The position numbers and the translations under genes are program-made. Under the pieces are notes generated by a model. The model saw only the letters and a list, made by a program, of their open reading frames with translations. It had not been told where the DNA came from and ran no database searches. Positions 22,244 to 27,655 of a stretch of DNA of 27,655 nucleotides are shown in pieces. Numbering within the stretch: position 1 is the stretch's first letter; every line of letters starts with the position of its first letter. The DNA comes from an uncultured Clostridia bacterium (lineage in GTDB: Bacteria; Bacillota; Clostridia; Oscillospirales; CAG-272): assembly GCA_937893945.1 (NCBI GenBank), contig CALCTA010000165.1:1-27655 (forward strand). The letters are read 5' to 3'.

Positions 22244-24901
22244 TTAAAATCCTTTTCGTATTCCGATAAATCTAAGAAAAAGCTTTCTGAAGAATTCAAG
22301 AGGAATGACCGCGAGTGCGAGCAGGCAGGTAAGTGCAAGCTCTCTGAGTGTCAGCGGTGCGGTGCGCAAAAGGCTTCCGCCGAGGTATATAAAGATTATT
22401 TGCACAGATGTAACTAACGTGATAATAGAAATAAACGCCTTGTTCTTTGAAAGCCCTGAGGTCAGAATAAGTCTGTCGGTGCGACAGTTAAAGCAATGGA
22501 ACACAGAGGTGAATATAAATAGCGCAAAAAATGCTGTCAGAAGATATATCTTATCGTAGCTGTAACGGTAGATACTGATAGTGAGAGGCGAGCTGAGAAA
22601 GAAGAGATACAACGCGACGGTAGTAATTCCCGAGAAGAGAATCTGACCTGCCATATACTTGTTGAGTATCGCTTCGTCGCGCTTCTTCGGTCTTTCGTTC
22701 ATGTAAGAGGGCAGAGGGGCTTCTCCCGCAAACGCAAGACCGCCGAGAGTGTCCATAATTATGTTTATCCAAAGCATCTGCACTACGGTTACGGGAGAAT
22801 CGTAGCCAATAAAAGGCCCTATCATTGAAATACCTACGGCGCAAAGATTCATGGTGAGCTGAAGCGTGATGAATTTTCGTATGCTTTTGAAGATAGTTCT
22901 GCCGTATAACACCGCCTTGGCTATAGACGAGAGGTTGTTGTCAAGAATTATGACGTCTCCTGCCTCTCTCGCAACTCCCGAGCCGCTTCCCATAGCAAAT
23001 CCGACGTCTGCGCGTTTTAGCGCAGGGGCATCGTTTATACCGTCGCCCGTCATACCTACTACAAGTCCCATCTCCTGCGACACGCGCACGAGTCTGCTTT
23101 TGTCGGTAGGTAGCGCTCTCGCAAGCACCGCAAGCTGCGGCAATGCTTTTTTTAGGGTCTCGTCGCTCATTTTAGATAGCGTATCGCTGTCAAGTACCGT
23201 TTGTCGCCTTGAAGAGAGTATTCCGCAGTCCTTTGCGATATGCTCGGCTGTGTCAATATTATCTCCTGTTATCATCACTACCTGTATGCCTGCCCCCTCA
23301 AGCGCCGCTACAGATGCGCTGGCTTCCTCGCGAAGCTTGTCAAGGAGCAAGACAGCGGCTATGAAGGTAAGCTCGCCACGGGGCTCAGAATCGGGCATAG
23401 AGGCACTCTCGGCTATGCATAGAACTCTGCCGCCTGACATAGTCAGCTCTCTTATACGCCGAAGCAACCCGTCAGATACGCGTGAGAATGGGCAAGTGCT
23501 TCCGTCTTTGGTATAAGCATATTTGCAAAAGGGGATCAGTCGCTCGGGCGCGCCTTTTATCAGAACGGTAGTACTATCTGTTTTGATGCTTACCGCAGAC
23601 AGCTTAAGCGCGCTGTCAAACGGAAGCTTCTTTTGTATGCTCGCGCAAGGAGCGTTTTCCCCGAGGACCGATGCCGACAAGGCGCGCTCGGTCGAGTTTC
23701 CGCCAATGATCTCGCCGTTTGAAATGACGGCAGAGGTGTTATAAAGGGCGTTGAGCAGATAGAGCCGCCCGAGTGCCCGTGATGATCTGTTGAGCGCATC
23801 GAAGCTATCGTATTCGGCATGCTCCTTGCCTGAGGCGACAATTATGCTTCCCACACTCATCTTGCCCTCGGTAAGCGTACCTGTCTTGTCGGTGAAAAGA
23901 ATATTCATACTTCCTGCCGACTCTATTCCGACAGGCTTGCGCACAAGCACGTTATCCTTTATCATACGGCGGATATTTGCCGACAGAACGACCGCTATCA
24001 TCATCGGCAGTCCCTCGGGGACAGCCATAACTATCACGGTAAGACCGAGCATAAGCGCGTGAAGAAGATGCTCAAGAGAGTAGTGGAGATTTTGTATTTT
24101 GTTAAGTATTACGGGATAAGAAAAGCCGCTGTCTATAACAAATGTGTTGAAAAGATATGCGAGAGATACGAGAATTGCGGCGAGATATCCAAGGCGGCTT
24201 ATCTGTGAGGCGAGCTTTGTCAGTCGGAGCTTTAGCGGACTTTGACGTGTATCCTCACCGACCTCGTCCGAGATCTTACCGAAAAAGCTGTCCCCACCGA
24301 CAGCGAAGACCTTGAGAACTGCTTCGCCCGAAAGCACCGCAGATCCGCGGAATACGGCGCTTTTTGATGACGGTGTTCTTGTCTCGTCCCGACTTTTGCA
24401 TTTTTCTATCTCTCGGCTCTCTCCTGTCAGCATAGATTGATCTACCTTTATGCTTCCGCTTATCACGAAGCTATCGGCAGGGATCTGCTCGCCTGCGCCT
24501 ATATTCAGCACGTCGCCTACCACCAGCTCGTCTATCGGAAGCTCGCAAAGAATTCCGTCTCGCCACACTCGGAATTGCCCCATAGAGCATTCTTCCTCAA
24601 GCTTTCGGAACGCCGCCTCGCTGCCACGCTCGGAAAGGGTAGAGATAAGGGTGGCAAGAAATACCGATATGCCTATTCCTACTGTTTCTATTATATCTCC
24701 TCCGCGGAATACGAAAAAAAGATTTATTATAAGAGCACCGAGAAGTATTCTTATGACGGGATCTCCGAGATTTTCAAAGAAGGTTCTGAAAAATCCCTTG
24801 CTTTTTTTCTTCTCAAGCGTGTTCGAGCCGTTTCTCTTTCTTGATGCCTCAGCCTCGGCACTTGTAAGACCGTACGTGTTTTTTTCTGTTGAGCCTCTCA
24901 T
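22244..24901 (-). CDS. P-type calcium-transporting ATPase (PMCA/SERCA type)
   Basis: An 885-residue P2-type ATPase that exports Ca2+ at the cost of ATP. The order is normal: N-terminal cation-ATPase domain, M1-M2 (about 45-90), actuator loop with LTGES, M3-M4 with the ion-binding VPEGLP, phosphorylation site DKTGTLT (D338), nucleotide domain, hinge TGDGINDAPALKRADVGFAMG (~618-638), then M5-M10. M6 carries NIIMDTLGGLA, the PMCA-like pattern with Asn and Asp ligands. GGGAG lies upstream of the ATG. It is monocistronic with a terminator downstream. In a spore former it could balance calcium released from or loaded into spores; that is inference. Confidence 0.93.
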   Translation of the reverse strand: MRGSTEKNTYGLTSAEAEASRKRNGSNTLEKKKSKGFFRTFFENLGDPVIRILLGALIINLFFVFRGGDIIETVGIGISVFLATLISTLSERGSEAAFRKLEEECSMGQFRVWRDGILCELPIDELVVGDVLNIGAGEQIPADSFVISGSIKVDQSMLTGESREIEKCKSRDETRTPSSKSAVFRGSAVLSGEAVLKVFAVGGDSFFGKISDEVGEDTRQSPLKLRLTKLASQISRLGYLAAILVSLAYLFNTFVIDSGFSYPVILNKIQNLHYSLEHLLHALMLGLTVIVMAVPEGLPMMIAVVLSANIRRMIKDNVLVRKPVGIESAGSMNILFTDKTGTLTEGKMSVGSIIVASGKEHAEYDSFDALNRSSRALGRLYLLNALYNTSAVISNGEIIGGNSTERALSASVLGENAPCASIQKKLPFDSALKLSAVSIKTDSTTVLIKGAPERLIPFCKYAYTKDGSTCPFSRVSDGLLRRIRELTMSGGRVLCIAESASMPDSEPRGELTFIAAVLLLDKLREEASASVAALEGAGIQVVMITGDNIDTAEHIAKDCGILSSRRQTVLDSDTLSKMSDETLKKALPQLAVLARALPTDKSRLVRVSQEMGLVVGMTGDGINDAPALKRADVGFAMGSGSGVAREAGDVIILDNNLSSIAKAVLYGRTIFKSIRKFITLQLTMNLCAVGISMIGPFIGYDSPVTVVQMLWINIIMDTLGGLAFAGEAPLPSYMNERPKKRDEAILNKYMAGQILFSGITTVALYLFFLSSPLTISIYRYSYDKIYLLTAFFALFIFTSVFHCFNCRTDRLILTSGLSKNKAFISIITLVTSVQIIFIYLGGSLLRTAPLTLRELALTCLLALAVIPLEFFRKLFLRFIGIRKGF

Positions 24902-24970
24902 ATCTTCTCCCTTATATATTCCTTGTCCTTATAATCATATATATGAGAGACACTCCTTAAGAATGACAAG

Positions 24971-25006
24971 CAAAAGCGCCTTCGGCTATGCCGAAGGCGC
25001 TTGTAA
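24971..25006 (-). terminator. Terminator of ftsH
   Basis: A perfect 13 bp stem (24974-24986 with 24990-25002) with 3-base loop is followed, on the minus strand, by TTTT. It lies just past the ftsH stop. Confidence 0.85.
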
Positions 25007-25022
25007 ATTATTGTGGTTTATA

Positions 25023-27188
25023 TCAGAAGGGAATATTTCTGTTGCTGTCGTCGCCGCCGTCGTATTTGTCCTTATCGTCCTTCTCACTGCGGTCGTAGCG
25101 ATCCTTATCGTCGCCCTTATCATAGTTGTCGTGCTTATCGTTAGCTGACTTTTCCTCAGCTTCCTTACGCGCCTTTTCTTCCTCTTCCTTGCGCTTGCGC
25201 TCCTCTGCGAGAAGCTCCGCGCGTCTGCGGTCGTTCTCCTCACGGCTCTTGCGCTTCTTTGCCTCAGACATTTCCTCAAGCTCCTCAAAGCTGGGCGTAC
25301 CGTCCATAGCCGCCGCGAACTGCTCGCCGTCCATGATCTCGTTTCTCATAAGAAATTCAGCTACGAAGTGGAGCTTTTCGATGTTTTCGTTAAGAATACG
25401 CTTTGCGTTTTCGTAAGCAGATGCGATGATATCGTGTATTTCCGCGTCTATCTTTGCCGCGGTATCGTCAGAGTAATCCTGAGAGCTTGAGAAATCTCTG
25501 CCGAGGAATACCTCACCGTGATCGTTACCGAATGCGCGGAGACCGAGCAGATCGCTCATACCGAGCTTTGTAACCATATTCTTGGCTATCTTTGTGGCTC
25601 TCTCAATATCGTTGGAAGCACCACCGGAAACGTCTCCGAAGATTATCTCCTCTGCGGCTCTGCCGCCGAGAAGCATTGCTATCTTCTCCTTGAGCTCATT
25701 CTTATAAACGCTGTATTTGTCCTCGGTGGGAGGATTGAGCGTGTATCCGAGAGCGTTACCGCTCGGAATTATAGATATCTGCTGTACGGGGTCGATAGAG
25801 GGAAGAACGTGAGCGATAATAGCGTGGCCTGCCTCGTGGTAGGCTGTGTTCTTCTTCTCGCGCTCCTTCATTGCTCTGGATTTCTTCTTAGGACCTGCTA
25901 TAACACGGATGAATGCATCCTCAATGTCATCCATACCGATAAGCGTCTTTCCGCGTCTTGCCGAGAGAAGTGCGGCTTCATTGAGCAGGTTGGCAAGGTC
26001 AGCGCCCGTAAATCCTGAGGTAGTCTTTGCGATCTTTGCAAAATCAACGTTCTCCTCAAAGGGTTTGTTCTTTGCGTGGACCTTGAGAATTTCCTCTCTG
26101 CCCTTGATGTCAGGGTAGTTTACCGTTATCTGACGGTCAAAACGACCGGGGCGGAGAAGTGCGGGGTCAAGTATATCAGGGCGGTTGGTAGCGGCTATTA
26201 CGATAATTCCGTCGTGAGAGCCGAAGCCGTCCATCTCAACGAGAAGCTGGTTAAGTGTCTGCTCACGCTCGTCGTGTCCGCCGCCGAGACCTGCGCCTCT
26301 GTGCCTACCGACTGCGTCTATCTCATCTATAAATATAATGGAAGCAGGATGCTTTCTTGCCGTCTCAAAAAGATCGCGCACACGGGAAGCACCAACGCCC
26401 ACGTACATTTCCACGAAATCAGATCCCGAGATTGAGAAGAAGGGAACTCCCGCTTCGCCCGCGACAGCCTTTGCAAGCAAGGTCTTACCCGTACCGGGAG
26501 GGCCGACAAGAAGGGCTCCCTTAGGAATCTTTCCTCCCAATTCGGTGTATTTCTGCGGCTGCTTCAAGAAGTCCACGATTTCTTGTACTTCTTGCTTGGC
26601 ACCTTCCTGTCCGGCTACATCCTTGAAGGTAATCCGGTTGGTCGCGTCTCCTTTCTCGTAGACTTGTGCCTTGCTTTTTCCTACAGAGAACGGGTTCATG
26701 CCACCTCCTCCGCCGCCCATTCGGCGCATCAGGAACATCCAGATAGCTACGATGAAGAACAAGGGGGCAATGTTCCAGAAGAAAGCACCGAACATGTCGG
26801 ATTTCTTTTCATAACTGATTTCGCCACTGAAATTCCCGTCTTCCTGAGCCTTTTCCAAAAATTTGTCCAAAGCCTCCATGGAGCCAATCTCTACATGCAA
26901 GGATGGGCTTCTGCCTACTTTCTTGTAATCGTCCTTGAATACTTCCTTTACATATTCGGGCTTGATGAACATGTCGACGGTATTGTCATTGTATGCAATG
27001 ATTTTTTTTGCATATCCTTTGTTGACCATGTTCTTGAATTCGGTGTATGTCAACTGCGTATCTACTCCGTTATTGTCATCGCCGGTAATCCAAAGATATG
27101 CAATGGTCATGGCAATGAACATATATAGCCAGCTCAGATTGAAGCGTGGCATATTCATTTTCGGCTTATTGTCTGTTTTTTCACTCAT
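25023..27188 (-). CDS. ftsH: ATP-dependent membrane zinc metalloprotease FtsH (apparently chimeric)
   Basis: A continuous 721-residue frame reads as a complete FtsH, the membrane AAA+ protease that degrades misfolded and regulatory membrane proteins. It has TM1 (~19-35), a periplasmic/extracytoplasmic domain, TM2 (~137-154), Walker A GPPGTGKT (229-236), Walker B FIDEID (~286-291), and the zinc site HEAGH (451-455). Two origins are joined. Residues 1 to about 220 resemble Bacteroidota FtsH (the [19 protein letters not shown] segment, [25 protein letters not shown]). From about 245 onward it is Bacillota-like ([15 protein letters not shown], the C-terminal zinc domain). The C-terminus adds a ~75-residue Lys/Glu then Asp/Lys/Tyr-rich tail. 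Because the crossover lies in the near-identical Walker A region, an assembly chimera is the first explanation; a real hybrid is possible but unproven. Confidence 0.85.
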   Translation of the reverse strand: MSEKTDNKPKMNMPRFNLSWLYMFIAMTIAYLWITGDDNNGVDTQLTYTEFKNMVNKGYAKKIIAYNDNTVDMFIKPEYVKEVFKDDYKKVGRSPSLHVEIGSMEALDKFLEKAQEDGNFSGEISYEKKSDMFGAFFWNIAPLFFIVAIWMFLMRRMGGGGGGMNPFSVGKSKAQVYEKGDATNRITFKDVAGQEGAKQEVQEIVDFLKQPQKYTELGGKIPKGALLVGPPGTGKTLLAKAVAGEAGVPFFSISGSDFVEMYVGVGASRVRDLFETARKHPASIIFIDEIDAVGRHRGAGLGGGHDEREQTLNQLLVEMDGFGSHDGIIVIAATNRPDILDPALLRPGRFDRQITVNYPDIKGREEILKVHAKNKPFEENVDFAKIAKTTSGFTGADLANLLNEAALLSARRGKTLIGMDDIEDAFIRVIAGPKKKSRAMKEREKKNTAYHEAGHAIIAHVLPSIDPVQQISIIPSGNALGYTLNPPTEDKYSVYKNELKEKIAMLLGGRAAEEIIFGDVSGGASNDIERATKIAKNMVTKLGMSDLLGLRAFGNDHGEVFLGRDFSSSQDYSDDTAAKIDAEIHDIIASAYENAKRILNENIEKLHFVAEFLMRNEIMDGEQFAAAMDGTPSFEELEEMSEAKKRKSREENDRRRAELLAEERKRKEEEEKARKEAEEKSANDKHDNYDKGDDKDRYDRSEKDDKDKYDGGDDSNRNIPF
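26450..26545. other. Probable junction between Bacillota and Bacteroidota sequence
   Basis: Reading ftsH from its start, family-specific residues change from Bacteroidota type to Bacillota type in this interval, which covers the Walker A motif, the most conserved part of the gene. To the right, both the protein features and the gene order (rsfS before ftsH) are Bacteroidota-like. To the left, genes are clostridial throughout. Confidence 0.7.
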
Positions 27189-27207
27189 CTCTTATTGCGA
27201 ATAGTTA

Positions 27208-27567
27208 TTAATCAATGTCTGGAATGGAAGTCAACTGAGCGTCGGCCCATAAGTTTTCCAAGTTGTAGAATGCTCTGGTGTCTGGAAGGAAGATGTGTAC
27301 CAGCACGTCGCTATAGTCCATGGCAACCCATTGCGCATTGCGTAGTCCGTCAATGGCTGTAGGCTTGTTGCCTGTTTCTTTCAGCGCATATTCCCAGACG
27401 GAATCGGCGATGACTGAAACTTGGCTGGGTGAGTTTCCTTGGCAGATGATAAAATAGTTGCAAATGGTATCTTCTATGTTAGTCAAATCGGCAACTACGA
27501 TTTTTTGACCTTTTTTCTCTTGAATACCTTCTATTATTTTATGTACTAAATTCTTTGTTTGGTTCAT
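27208..27567 (-). CDS. rsfS: Ribosomal silencing factor (Bacteroidota type)
   Basis: A 119-residue RsfS/Iojap protein that binds ribosomal protein L14 and blocks subunit joining in starving cells. Family motifs are visible: KKGQKIVVADLTNIEDTICNYFIIC, QGNSPSQV, GLRNAQWVAMDYSDVLVHIF and the terminal YNLENLWADA. These match Bacteroides and relatives better than Bacillota. In Bacteroidota rsfS directly precedes ftsH, as here (19 nt gap). The start is placed at the ATG at 27565-27567, which begins MNQTKNLV. A 22-residue longer frame exists but runs into the sequence that reads as groEL on the opposite strand, so it is not real. Confidence 0.88.
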   Translation of the reverse strand: MNQTKNLVHKIIEGIQEKKGQKIVVADLTNIEDTICNYFIICQGNSPSQVSVIADSVWEYALKETGNKPTAIDGLRNAQWVAMDYSDVLVHIFLPDTRAFYNLENLWADAQLTSIPDID

Positions 27568-27592
27568 TCTTGTTTTATTGTAAACTTGAAAT

Positions 27593-27655
27593 AATGTTGT
27601 TTTAGATAAAAACTTTGGCGCTCCCCTTATCACAAATGACGGAGTTACAATAGCC
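27593..27655 (+). CDS. groL: Partial groEL (chaperonin) fragment, truncated at both ends
   Basis: The last 63 bases of the window, read forward in one frame, give NVVLDKNFGAPLITNDGVTI followed by A. This is the strongly conserved N-terminal segment of GroEL (about residues 36-56 of the usual protein), including the ITNDGVTIA part of the nucleotide site. In-frame upstream a TGA appears at 27587-27589, so the normal first ~35 residues are absent and the homology starts abruptly. The fragment overlaps nothing functional of rsfS and reads in the opposite direction. It probably marks a second chimeric join at about 27,590. Confidence 0.75.

Noticed and set aside
27208..27633. The longer 141-codon start for rsfS
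   Set aside because: The extra 22 residues are the reverse complement of the groEL-like segment and the rsfS 5' flank; the ATG at 27565-27567 gives the family-typical N-terminus.

Overview
Most of the window (about 1-26,450) looks like one stretch of a spore-forming, low-to-mid GC member of the Bacillota, probably a gut clostridium known only from metagenomes. The reasons are two sporulation genes (spoVT, spoVAC), strong AGGAGG-type ribosome binding sites, and sigma-A promoters with 16-17 bp spacers and TATAAT boxes, several with an extended TGn. Compact hairpin-T-tract terminators and clostridial families (DUF4317, DUF4358, VUT) point the same way. The right end does not fit. From inside ftsH to about 27,590 the sequence is Bacteroidota-like (FtsH N-terminus and RsfS in the usual Bacteroides order), and the last ~63 bases read as groEL on the other strand. 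The right end is best explained as chimeric, by assembly or, less likely, recombination.

Layout. 1-115: a leftward promoter that leaves the window, and a terminator. 116-3114 (minus): prmC, ddl and an SGNH esterase in one operon. 3372-3605: a tiny acidic single-pass membrane protein. 3671-5423: mnmE with a small membrane-anchored Sm-like protein. 5469-5921 (minus): a helical-bundle protein. 6108-8267: a PHP phosphoesterase and a DUF4317 protein. 8510-10426: a PglF/CapD-type membrane nucleotide-sugar dehydratase behind a strong promoter and a long leader. 10480-11115 (minus): a HAD phosphatase. 11332-12719: a VUT/QueT-like transporter and an SDR, translationally coupled. 12857-13414: spoVT.

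13547-19612 is an envelope and sugar-phosphate area: a large lipoprotein, an anchored exported metallophosphoesterase, a NahK-like sugar kinase and a second metallophosphoesterase. Two gene-free stretches (15,329-15,789 and 19,613-19,963) hold repeat-like elements. 19964-21140 encodes an initiating sugar-phosphate transferase and a DUF4358 lipoprotein. These are followed by a lone spoVAC (minus), a coiled-coil protein, a PMCA-type calcium ATPase (minus) and ftsH (minus).

There is no prophage, CRISPR array, tRNA or rRNA gene that I can recognise, and no clear defence or biosynthetic system. The most notable observations are the two junctions at the right end, the repeat-like insertions, and the Sm-like protein with two well-placed start sites.
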